A stretch of DNA of 64,000 bases, from assembly GCF_900186965.1 (NCBI RefSeq), contig NZ_LT906457.1:1700501-1764500 (forward strand), written 5' to 3'. Under the pieces are notes generated by a model that saw nothing but the letters and a program-made list of their open reading frames with translations, did no database searches and was not told the origin of the DNA. The stretch is from Legionella spiritensis. GTDB taxonomy: Bacteria > Pseudomonadota > Gammaproteobacteria > Legionellales > Legionellaceae. Every line of letters starts with the position of its first letter. Within the stretch, counting starts at the first letter, position 1. The position numbers and the translations under genes were made by a program. Below, one piece after another: positions 25,641 through 33,400 of the stretch.

Positions 25641-26948
25641 CTAAATTTTCATCCGGGAAGATACTTCGGAAGCGTTTTCCTCCCCAAAAACGTCTTCCAT
25701 ATCCGCTTTCAAATCGGCAACAATATCTGCGAATTTTTCCTGAAATGTTTGCAGATACTCAGCAAAAGGACGAATATCGGGATTATAGAGTTCTTCAATA
25801 ATGGTACGTAACTCTTCCCCTTTACTTCCAGTAAAACACGGATGCTCAAAATTAAAATCTGTAGTCCAGCATCTTGCAATGGACTCTTCATCAAATACCT
25901 GTTCCGGAATTTCATTGGTAAGCATTTGATACAAGGTACAGGCCAGATTCTGTCTTTGCAGAATTTCAAGATTAAGTAAATTTTTATGATAAGCGGAGGT
26001 CTGGTGATACTCTTGTGTCGTGTTCGTCTGGCAGATAGGAACCATTTTCTCGCTGGATAACAACAGGCCCTTGGCGTCTGAAATTCGCAACGCCCCTTCT
26101 TTACTTAAAAGCACATTACTCGGCTTCAAATCGGTATACCAGACATTATGTTGATTTATCTTGCGGTAAAATTCCAGCAACTCTTTATAGTAAAACAGGG
26201 ACATATTTTGAATATCCTCAATATCCATACCGGCGTCGTTATTTAACTTACCATGAAGGTTTTTAAAAAACGCCTCGATACTGCCTCGCTCAAAATATTC
26301 CGTAAATTCCATATACACTTTTTCGTGCCCATCGTCTTCAAGGAAAAATAATTCGTACGGCTGAACCACATAATCCACTCGTGTCAAACGCTCTCTGGCG
26401 ATACGAGCGGATATAGCCATCTCATCCTCGCTTGAGTTAACTCGAAATAAGCGGCAAATAAAGTGCTCATCCGTTCTTGTGATTTTGACAACCGGGTTAT
26501 TGGAACCACTTAAATCCTCATCCTGATACTTTGGTTCCCGCTCAGGATTATCCAGTGCATAGGTATTTAACATATCTGTGAATTTGTTACCGAAACTTGA
26601 TTTTCCCTCATACTCTTTGTATAAATCTTTTAGTAAATTGGTTCTGGAAGTTATAGGAAGTAATTTCGCCTGAAACGTTCTTCGCGGTATTTCACGCGCT
26701 ATCCATTGCTCGACGGCGTATAAAGGATTTTCCTTAAACCACTCTCTTACCGCGTTACTGGCGGTTCCTTTACTCATCAACTTCCAGTAGTAATCGCATA
26801 ATTTTAAATAATATTTTCTGACGGCTTCAATATCCTGCTCACCCGTTATATTACTGTTTATTTTATCGAGCAAATGATTAATGTGTTTGATTTGCTTTCT
26901 TTTAGGACTAAAGAAGCGTCCCTGTGACGGTAAATGTGACATTCCCAT
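25641..26948 (-). CDS. Eukaryote-like protein kinase-fold protein; candidate Dot/Icm effector
   Basis: 435 residues from the ATG at 26948, with AGGGA upstream; TTG at 26990 is an alternative. The catalytic core is seen as YTDLKPSNVLL (residues 271-281; Asp 273), where typical kinases have HRD, and as ISDAKG (Asp 291) where they have DFG. The C-lobe ends near a region resembling conserved helices (LACTLYQMLTNEIP). A glycine loop and clear beta-3 Lys are not obvious (CRLFRV). The tail is rich in Glu/Asp (DMEDVFGEENASE), like the E-block of Dot/Icm signals. The family link to LegK-type effectors and secretion are inference. Confidence 0.75.
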   Translation of the reverse strand: MGMSHLPSQGRFFSPKRKQIKHINHLLDKINSNITGEQDIEAVRKYYLKLCDYYWKLMSKGTASNAVREWFKENPLYAVEQWIAREIPRRTFQAKLLPITSRTNLLKDLYKEYEGKSSFGNKFTDMLNTYALDNPEREPKYQDEDLSGSNNPVVKITRTDEHFICRLFRVNSSEDEMAISARIARERLTRVDYVVQPYELFFLEDDGHEKVYMEFTEYFERGSIEAFFKNLHGKLNNDAGMDIEDIQNMSLFYYKELLEFYRKINQHNVWYTDLKPSNVLLSKEGALRISDAKGLLLSSEKMVPICQTNTTQEYHQTSAYHKNLLNLEILQRQNLACTLYQMLTNEIPEQVFDEESIARCWTTDFNFEHPCFTGSKGEELRTIIEELYNPDIRPFAEYLQTFQEKFADIVADLKADMEDVFGEENASEVSSRMKI

Positions 26949-27178
26949 GTGCTTGTCCCTAAGCGAAGTATGTCCTTTAAATATAGCCAATTTATGATCA
27001 TTTTGCTTTTATTGTGGGCTTAAAACGCATCTTTGCAATTTCTTCGCAGGAGCACCCTTCGCTGAGCCTTACGTTTCAGTGGACTTTTACGGCTAAATGG
27101 AAGTTAGAATCTGACAATACGATTGATAAAAAAGAATGCGGTGTCTTATTGAATATCCTGTTCATTTAAGACATCATC

Positions 27179-27868
27179 ATGATTATGAAACATACACGCT
27201 CTGAGTTTAAACAGGCGTTCTACGCCACTAACCCCACTTTTTTCGCCTATTTTCCATTAGGCCTGGTATTTGGAGTGTTATTTACCAACGCCGGTTTTCC
27301 CTGGTATCAGGCGCCCCTCATGAGCGCTCTGGTTTATGCCGGTGCGGTTCAATTCATTGCCTTGGGCATGATGATTAATCATAACAACCTGGCGGCTATT
27401 CTTCTGGCTGCCTTGTTTGTCGCTTTACGCAATTCTTTTTATGGCCTGAGTCTGACGGAACGCTTTAAGGCAGCCCCACGTGCTGTTCGAATGTTTTTAA
27501 TTTTTGGTCTTGTTGACGCGGCTTACGCCATTTTCGTATCACGACCGTCCAAACACGGCGAAAACGATGTCGCATTTTGTTTCTACACTACGCTTTTACT
27601 CTATATTTACTGGGTAGGAGGCACACTGATTGGCGCCATGTTTGCCGGTAGTATTCCGGAGGTCAAAGGATTGGAATTTGTACTTACCGCTTTCTTCGCC
27701 ATCATCGTTATTGAGCATTTCTTAATCAATAAATTCACCGATGCGCTATTTATTCCGCTGGCGGCTTCCTGCATCGCTTATACGTTGCTCCCGCAGTTCT
27801 ACCTGCTGATAGCCATATTGCTATGTGCGTTTTATCTCTATATTAAAATAAAGGTGATCCGCTCATGA
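27179..27868 (+). CDS. azlC: AzlC-family amino acid exporter subunit
   Basis: 229 residues with about seven membrane segments. The conserved AzlC features are visible: FAYFPLGLVFGVLF, the PLMSALVYAGAVQFIALGMM region and ALFVALRNSFYGLSL. Together with the small partner AzlD it forms a branched-chain amino acid efflux system (BrnFE type) in the inner membrane. Overlaps azlD by 4 bases. An in-frame ATG two codons later is also possible. Confidence 0.9.
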   Translation: MIMKHTRSEFKQAFYATNPTFFAYFPLGLVFGVLFTNAGFPWYQAPLMSALVYAGAVQFIALGMMINHNNLAAILLAALFVALRNSFYGLSLTERFKAAPRAVRMFLIFGLVDAAYAIFVSRPSKHGENDVAFCFYTTLLLYIYWVGGTLIGAMFAGSIPEVKGLEFVLTAFFAIIVIEHFLINKFTDALFIPLAASCIAYTLLPQFYLLIAILLCAFYLYIKIKVIRS

Positions 27869-28179
27869 CCGGTTCTTACTGGCAAATCACAATCGCCCTT
27901 TGTTTTTTGATCCTCATCACTCGTGGATTACCTTTTTTGTTTGCCAGCTATATGAAAGACAATTTCAACAAAATCGGCAAATTACTGCCTGCCTATATTA
28001 TGTTGTTGTTGGTCATCTATGAAATGGATATCCGTTCTTTTACTCATCCTCCCTATGGTTTGCCGGCAATTTTCTCTTTATTGTTCCTTACCGTCATCCA
28101 TTTGTGGCTGCGTAATACGTTCGTCAGTCTGGCGACTTCCACCGTCCTGTATATCGGCCTCATCCATTATTTTCAGTAA
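27865..28179 (+). CDS. azlD: AzlD-family small membrane subunit
   Basis: 104 residues with three or four hydrophobic segments, including ITIALCFLILITRGLPFLFA, typical of AzlD/BrnE. It starts within the azlC stop and is the obligate partner in branched-chain amino acid export. Confidence 0.88.
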   Translation: MTGSYWQITIALCFLILITRGLPFLFASYMKDNFNKIGKLLPAYIMLLLVIYEMDIRSFTHPPYGLPAIFSLLFLTVIHLWLRNTFVSLATSTVLYIGLIHYFQ

Positions 28180-28213
28180 CCGTGGCATGGAAAAGGCTGG
28201 TAAGGCGCCCCAT

Positions 28214-28243
28214 TTGATTTATTATTAACCGATATGTTATAAT
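28214..28243 (+). promoter_or_regulatory. Putative sigma-70 promoter
   Basis: TTGATT (28214-28219), 18-base spacer, perfect TATAAT (28238-28243), 26 bases before the ATG at 28270. Confidence 0.6.
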
Positions 28244-28269
28244 TTTATTTACAAATTAAGGTATAACTA

Positions 28270-28707
28270 ATGAACAAGACTGGATACAGACCCGATAACG
28301 ACGACGCCCCGCCGGAAGGTTATTCCTATTCGCTGATACAAAAAAAACTAAACGCACCCAACTCAGGCTCCACCAAACAAATTGTCAGGGCCTGTGTCGA
28401 CGACAGTGGCGCCAAGGGCCCGGGCTCCAACAGCGACGAAACCGATGTTACTAATAACAGTGAAGGCTTTATCGTAAGCGGTGACATTGCCGGTAGCCTC
28501 CATGAAACCCTGCAAGGCAAAAACATCGAACGCAATCAGGACAGGAAACAGGAAAACAAACGTCACCATGTCATAGAGGATGGGGTCGTCACCGAAGAAG
28601 CTATTGAACAATCGGAAAACAGCGCGGAAAACACCCTCGAACAAGCTGAAAACCGGGAATGGAGCAATGAACACCTCTTTCCTTTTTCCACCATACCAAA
28701 ACCATAA
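28270..28707 (+). CDS. Acidic hydrophilic protein of unknown function
   Basis: 145 residues, strongly hydrophilic, without signal peptide or membrane segment. The C-terminal half is Glu-rich (GVVTEEAIEQSENSAENTLE) and repetitive in E-x-x-E spacing. AAGG lies 8 bases before the ATG and a good promoter is further upstream. No family recognised. A 181-codon frame runs antisense through most of it (28363-28908) but has no good start or ribosome site, so I prefer this strand. The Glu-rich tail makes it a possible secreted effector, which is speculative. Confidence 0.6.
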   Translation: MNKTGYRPDNDDAPPEGYSYSLIQKKLNAPNSGSTKQIVRACVDDSGAKGPGSNSDETDVTNNSEGFIVSGDIAGSLHETLQGKNIERNQDRKQENKRHHVIEDGVVTEEAIEQSENSAENTLEQAENREWSNEHLFPFSTIPKP

Positions 28708-28721
28708 AAAAGGTAATAGCC

Positions 28722-29005
28722 ATGCCTTATCCATATATCCGTAAAGCAAAACCCGGAGACTACGAGGCGTTCCCGTCTTTTTTGGCAGAACTTGCATCGA
28801 AGCCACCAATCGCAACACAGCGTTCAAACAATTTGAAATAATTAGAGGCCAGATCCGGATAAATCCTGATCGTCCGGGATCTCTTAATGCCTGCTTAATT
28901 TTTGACAAATATAATGAATGTCTATGTCAGGCAAGAGTAAACTATGACAGCGATACAATTACCAATCACCTTAAAGGGTATAAAAAACGTCACAGAGCTT
29001 TATGA
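28722..29005 (+). pseudogene. Possible broken small gene (GNAT-like N-terminus)
   Basis: After a ribosome-site-like AAGGTAAT, an ATG at 28722 opens MPYPYIRKAKPGDYEAFPSF, which resembles the first strand of GNAT acetyltransferases, but it stops after 39 codons. A neighbouring frame stays open from about 28755 to 29005 (ATNRNTAFKQFEIIRG and on) and overlaps the next gene. A frameshifted remnant is one reading; chance is another. Confidence 0.25.
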
Positions 29006-30242
29006 AAAATTTGCACCGGCATTATATTTTCATCCGCAGGAAAATGCTTTTCCAATTGGTTTAAATACACTGGTAGAGAATAGTGCTCTGGTCATGCGCA
29101 TGTCCAATGGTGACGAAAAAAGGCTGGAGCCCGGTACATTTACCATAGACGATCTGGACAACATGAAGGAGCTTTGGAAAAAAAAAGGTTATAGCGATGA
29201 ACAATTGAATGGAGCCGTTTATTCTTTAGACCCCGACTTAACGCATGATGCGTTGAAAGATACACGAAAAAACAAGGAAAATCCTGTGGTGCATGTTGCT
29301 CCCGCAGTGGTTAATTTTACCGACGACAAGTCAGGAAAAGAACAATCTTATTTACGTCTGACTTACGTCTATGTTTCAGCAATTAATAACCCCGAATTTC
29401 CAATTGTATCAACCGTGGCAAAACTACTTGGATTAGCACAGCCTGGTTATCACAAAGCCGATATTGAGCATGTTGCCGTCTATATTCCATTAGAGAAACA
29501 AATTAAGTCGGATAAAATAGTGTATTCACTGACTGACCCTTCTCATGTAGAGCGCGCGTACTATAGCGCACACGGCTCCGCTGAAGGAACGTGGGTAAAA
29601 AACCCCAAGGTTGAGCAAGAAAGCCATATTAAAGTTTACGTTGCCCAAGGGTCTCATGCCAATTATCCCGGAAAAGGGATACATATACCTTTTCCGGGAA
29701 TCATTAAACGACTTTTAAATACCATCGGCCTTACCTTTTTAATTCCTGAAACAGGATATATCCCTCGAATTATGGGTTTTGCCAGTGATCGTATTGGACT
29801 TGATAGCAAGCCACATATTTCAACTGGTACCAGCATTACACCAATGCCCAAAGTTATCGCATCAAACAAACAAGCCATTGAATTTGATGCGGGAAACTTT
29901 GATGTCGGTATTTACAAAGATTTTGTCAAAGGAAAGGAGCCCCCCAAAAGCACCAATTGGTTTATTCGCTTATTGCCCTTGTCTTTTATGAAACGCTTTA
30001 TGAAAACCGATCATCAGGATACGCAGGTTACCCCCTTAGCCTATGCTACCTTGCAACCTGAATATGGTCATTACTCCACGCGTCATTTAAGCAAATTATC
30101 CCACGCCTCTTCACTGCGACAAGACCCGATACCGAAACCATTACTAACTTATTCATCTGAATCGGAGGGTCCGAACAGTCCCGTCCTTGCGAGTGAAAAC
30201 GAGGCGGCAATTGTTTGTGCAACAAATAATCGTTTCATGTAG
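28944..30242 (+). CDS. Vps62/DUF946-like eukaryote-type protein
   Basis: 432 residues, no signal peptide. The order FAPALYFHPQENAFP, DIEHVAVYI, YYSAHGSAEGTW, HIKVYVAQGSHANYP resembles the Vps62-related family, mostly fungal and plant with scattered bacterial members: an aromatic-His-Pro start, then a D/HxxH-type His pair and a GSHAxYP box. Possible metal ligands are H30, the AHG His and the SHA His. Function of the family is unclear. The last 16 residues (about ENEAAIVCATNNRFM) and the TAG stop are encoded by dispersed element R5, so the native C-terminus has probably been replaced. Confidence 0.55.
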   Translation: MTAIQLPITLKGIKNVTELYEKFAPALYFHPQENAFPIGLNTLVENSALVMRMSNGDEKRLEPGTFTIDDLDNMKELWKKKGYSDEQLNGAVYSLDPDLTHDALKDTRKNKENPVVHVAPAVVNFTDDKSGKEQSYLRLTYVYVSAINNPEFPIVSTVAKLLGLAQPGYHKADIEHVAVYIPLEKQIKSDKIVYSLTDPSHVERAYYSAHGSAEGTWVKNPKVEQESHIKVYVAQGSHANYPGKGIHIPFPGIIKRLLNTIGLTFLIPETGYIPRIMGFASDRIGLDSKPHISTGTSITPMPKVIASNKQAIEFDAGNFDVGIYKDFVKGKEPPKSTNWFIRLLPLSFMKRFMKTDHQDTQVTPLAYATLQPEYGHYSTRHLSKLSHASSLRQDPIPKPLLTYSSESEGPNSPVLASENEAAIVCATNNRFM

Positions 30243-30325
30243 CCCGCCATGAAGGCAAAGCCGAAATGCGGGAAAACCGTCCACATGGGTGTTCACTGTG
30301 GTATTGGGGCAAGAAAACCGAAACA
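30195..30325 (-). repeat. Dispersed element copy R5 (reverse), partly coding
   Basis: GAAAACGAGGCGGCAATTG and GTGCAACAAATAATCG match the complement of the full copy at 60712-60924, followed by TGTAGCCCGCCATGAAGGC and CGAAATGCGGGAAAACCGT. The 5' terminus is eroded. Confidence 0.75.
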
Positions 30326-30329
30326 CGCC

Positions 30330-30710
30330 CTAGGTTTCGTGATCGTTTTTACTCATATAAAGAATAGCCTGGGTCAAGGCTTCGTCCGTACAGTATTTAT
30401 CAGGCAAACCGGATTCCTTGCAAAGTCCTTTGTGATGCATCAAGCCCTTACCTATTTTGACATTGTATAAAAAATAATCCATAGGAGTTTTAAACTGTTC
30501 GGGATTATTATCGGATTCTACTGCGGCTTCCTTAAAGCGGATATTCCAGGCCTTTTTATCAAAGGCAGCCGGCGCTTTAAGCGCCATGGCCAATTGCGGT
30601 GCATGACAACGACTGCATGCTTCCTTGTAGGTTATTTTACCGATGTTTTCAGCCTGAACAGCAATGGTATTCATCATTAAAACAACAATAACCAGTAGTA
30701 ATCGTGTCAT
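30330..30710 (-). CDS. Exported c-type cytochrome (cytochrome c5-like)
   Basis: 126 residues with signal peptide (MTRLLLVIVVLMMNTIAVQA) and one heme-binding CSRCH (C32, C35, H36). The extra Cys pair near the C-terminus (GLCKESGLPDKYC) and TDEALTQAILYMSKN are typical of the c5 group. It should carry electrons in the periplasm to an oxidase. A distal Met ligand candidate lies late in the chain (M118-ish). No respiratory genes adjoin it. Confidence 0.87.
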   Translation of the reverse strand: MTRLLLVIVVLMMNTIAVQAENIGKITYKEACSRCHAPQLAMALKAPAAFDKKAWNIRFKEAAVESDNNPEQFKTPMDYFLYNVKIGKGLMHHKGLCKESGLPDKYCTDEALTQAILYMSKNDHET

Positions 30711-30829
30711 CTTTCCCTCTTTTCTGTTTTTGTTGATAACAATACGCTAATACTGTTTCCATTTGGTTTGTATGGTTTTCATTCTTAAAAAACGTCTACG
30801 GCACGAAGACAATTTTAGAACAAAAAGCA

Positions 30830-31957
30830 CTAGTCGCTGTTATCTTCTTCAGGTTGTTGTTTGCTTTTATATTGCTGATAAAGTTTATCTGCGGTTTCTT
30901 TTTGTTCCGGGTTTAATTTTCCTTCCAGTCTCGCCAGTTCTTTCTCAGCCTGCTGATTATTACTGTCAGCTGCCAGTTTTAGCCAGGCATAGGCTTTTAC
31001 CTGATCTTTATTGACCCCTAAGCCGGCCAGATACAGGTAGCCTAACTTGCCTTGCGCGAATGAATCACCTTGATCCGCCGCTTTGCCGAACCAGTACGCC
31101 GCCTGCTCATAATCCTTGTCAACGCCTCTACCACTCAGCAATAACTGTCCATATTCCGCTTGTGCCTGAGTATGCCCCTGTTTTGCGGCAGCATGGTACC
31201 AGAACGCCGCTTTTTGCGGATCCGCACTGACGCCAAGCCCATTCAAATATTGATAACCGAGATAAGCCTGGGCATTTTTATACCCTTGCGCCGCGGCTTT
31301 TTCAAACCAGTAGGTTGCGGCATTTTGATCCTGCGTAATACCGTATTTTCCTGTATACAATAATCCCAGACTGTATTCACCTTTCGCATCGCCTTGTTTA
31401 GCCGCCTTTTCATACCAATATTTCGCTTTCTCGGCGTTTTTGGCAGTGCCATATCCCATGAGGTATTGATAAGCGAGATTAACCTGGGCTTTGGCATAAC
31501 CTTGCTCGGAAGATTTTTTAAACCAGGTAAACGCTTTGTCTTGATCCGTTCCCACCCCATCTCCGGTCGCATACATCAACGCCACATTACGTTGAGCGAT
31601 GGAGTTACCCTGATCGGCAGCTTTCATATACCATTTGAATGCCTCTTTAAAATCCTGTTGAAAGCCTCGTCCGGTATCATACAGATACCCCAGACTTAAT
31701 TGGGCCAGTGCATTCTTTTTATCAGCCGCTTTTCTATACCATTCTCCGGCGAGTTTATCGTCCTGATTAACCCCGTATCCATATTGATACATGCGGCCAA
31801 TCAAATACATGGCCTCGTCATTTCCTTCCTTGGCAGCCTGCATCAGATGAGGATAGGCCGTTGTGTAATCACCATTTTCGTAAGCTGAAAACCCGATAAT
31901 CTCGTCAGCAAAAGCCGCATTCGCTGCAAAAAACAACACAAGGATGAGTTTGCGCAT
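30830..31957 (-). CDS. lpnE: Exported Sel1-repeat protein, LpnE-like
   Basis: 375 residues with a signal peptide (MRKLILVLFFAANAAFA). It then holds eight complete 36-residue Sel1-like repeats of the form A..WY.KAA.QG...AQ..LG.LY..G.GV..D, plus a shortened ninth ending AKELARLEGKL-like, and a charged tail. Length and repeat number match L. pneumophila LpnE, which aids host cell entry and vacuole trafficking. Other Legionella Sel1 proteins (EnhC, LidL) are much longer. The gene is alone, with no neighbour in the same unit. Confidence 0.75.
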   Translation of the reverse strand: MRKLILVLFFAANAAFADEIIGFSAYENGDYTTAYPHLMQAAKEGNDEAMYLIGRMYQYGYGVNQDDKLAGEWYRKAADKKNALAQLSLGYLYDTGRGFQQDFKEAFKWYMKAADQGNSIAQRNVALMYATGDGVGTDQDKAFTWFKKSSEQGYAKAQVNLAYQYLMGYGTAKNAEKAKYWYEKAAKQGDAKGEYSLGLLYTGKYGITQDQNAATYWFEKAAAQGYKNAQAYLGYQYLNGLGVSADPQKAAFWYHAAAKQGHTQAQAEYGQLLLSGRGVDKDYEQAAYWFGKAADQGDSFAQGKLGYLYLAGLGVNKDQVKAYAWLKLAADSNNQQAEKELARLEGKLNPEQKETADKLYQQYKSKQQPEEDNSD

Positions 31958-32059
31958 GACACTTCCTAAAATGGCCGTATACTTTAAAGCGTAGAATATT
32001 GTTGCGACAAATCAAATCTTTGTTTTCATTTTGTTTTAGAATGAAATGGATACGCTACC

Positions 32060-32180
32060 AGCGGGGCTGAACGTTTTCCCCATTTCGACTTCCCCTTCAT
32101 AACGGCTACAGGAAACACTACAAAAAAGGGACAAATCACACCCCTTTTTTGTAGACGCAATTAATTTCGTTCACGGAACC
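32060..32180 (+). repeat. Dispersed element copy R6 (right half)
   Basis: TGAACGTTTTCCCCATTTCG, CTTCATAACGGCTACAGGAA, ACAAATCACACCCC and terminus AATTTCGTTCACGGAACC. Lies between the lpnE start region and the thiolase stop. Confidence 0.7.
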
Positions 32181-32197
32181 TGGAACTTGCTGGCATG

Positions 32198-33385
32198 TCA
32201 TGCCATGGCTTCGAATATCGCGGCGGCGCCCATACCCGTTCCGATGCACATGGTCACCATACCATAGCGACCTTTGGTGCGGCGCAAACCATGAAGCAAC
32301 GTTGCAGTACGTACGGCACCGGTAGCTCCCAACGGGTGGCCGAGTGCAATAGCACCGCCAAGGGGATTTACCTTGTCGCGTGGAAGTTCCAAGGTTTTTA
32401 TAACGGCAAGAGCCTGCGCCGCGAACGCCTCATTCAACTCTATCCAGTCCAGTTGCTCAAGCGTGATCCCCGCTTTTTTAAGCGCTAGTGGAATAGCGTT
32501 AATAGGGCCTATTCCCATAATCTCGGGAGGGACTCCGGCTACCGCATAGCTTAATAAACGTCCCATAGGTTTCAGGTTGTATTTTTTAAGCGCGTTTTCA
32601 CTGGCCAGTAAGGCAATACCCGCACCATCGCTCGTTTGCGAACTGTTGCCGGCTGTAACCGTACCTTTGGCCGAAAAAACAGGCTTCAGACGCGCAATGA
32701 CCTCATAAGACGTATCGGCACGAGGCCCCTCATCCTGTCGGATTACCCGTTTGGACTCCCGTATTTGCGAGGTAACCAAATCCGCCTTGCGCTCCGTTAT
32801 TTCAAAAGGAACGATCTCCTCATCAAAATCCCCCCGTTTTTGAGCGGCAACCGCCCGTTTATGACTTTCAGCAGCAAACTCATCCTGTTCTTCTCTGGAT
32901 ACTTCCCACTGCTTGGCGACGTTTTCCGCTGTGATCCCCATGCCATAGGCGATAGCTACCTGTTCATTGTTATAAATAGACGGATTGGCCGTATATTTAT
33001 TCCCTCCCAAAGGAACCATCGACATACTTTCAACACCGCCGGCCAAAGCCATTTCCATCTCGCCCTGATTGATGGACGCAGCCGCTGTCGCAATGCTCTG
33101 CACTCCGGAGGAACAGAAACGGTTGATGGTCATAGCTGGAACCGATTGGGGCATGCCGGCAAGTAATGAGGCAATTCGCGCCACATTCATGCCCTGCTCG
33201 GCTTCCGGCATGGCGCAACCGACAACCACATCGCCTATAGCCCCCCAATCCACTCCCTCGTTCCTGTTTTTTATCGACTTTATGGTATGGGCCAGCAAAT
33301 CATCTGGTAACGTATGTTTGAATACCCCCCTGGGGGCTTTCCCGACAGGGGTTCGCAATACATCAACAATGTAGACATTAGTCAT
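32198..33385 (-). CDS. fadA: Acetyl-CoA acyltransferase (thiolase), FadA-like
   Basis: 395 residues, usual thiolase length. The acylated Cys is in NRFCSSGVQ (about residue 90), the second active-site His in the NEAFAAQ/GGAIALGHPLGATGA region and the final acid-base Cys in MCIGTGMGAA. It cleaves 3-ketoacyl-CoA. It starts 15 bases after the fadN-like gene, so the pair forms a beta-oxidation operon. Biosynthetic acetoacetyl-CoA thiolase is less likely in this setting. Confidence 0.92.
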   Translation of the reverse strand: MTNVYIVDVLRTPVGKAPRGVFKHTLPDDLLAHTIKSIKNRNEGVDWGAIGDVVVGCAMPEAEQGMNVARIASLLAGMPQSVPAMTINRFCSSGVQSIATAAASINQGEMEMALAGGVESMSMVPLGGNKYTANPSIYNNEQVAIAYGMGITAENVAKQWEVSREEQDEFAAESHKRAVAAQKRGDFDEEIVPFEITERKADLVTSQIRESKRVIRQDEGPRADTSYEVIARLKPVFSAKGTVTAGNSSQTSDGAGIALLASENALKKYNLKPMGRLLSYAVAGVPPEIMGIGPINAIPLALKKAGITLEQLDWIELNEAFAAQALAVIKTLELPRDKVNPLGGAIALGHPLGATGAVRTATLLHGLRRTKGRYGMVTMCIGTGMGAAAIFEAMA

Positions 33386-33400
33386 TTTGAAATTCCTTGC

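Noticed and set aside
28363-28908. 181-codon minus-strand frame as a membrane protein gene
   Set aside because: It has no good start or ribosome site, while the opposite strand has TATAAT, ribosome site and protein-like acidic composition. Kept only as a finding.
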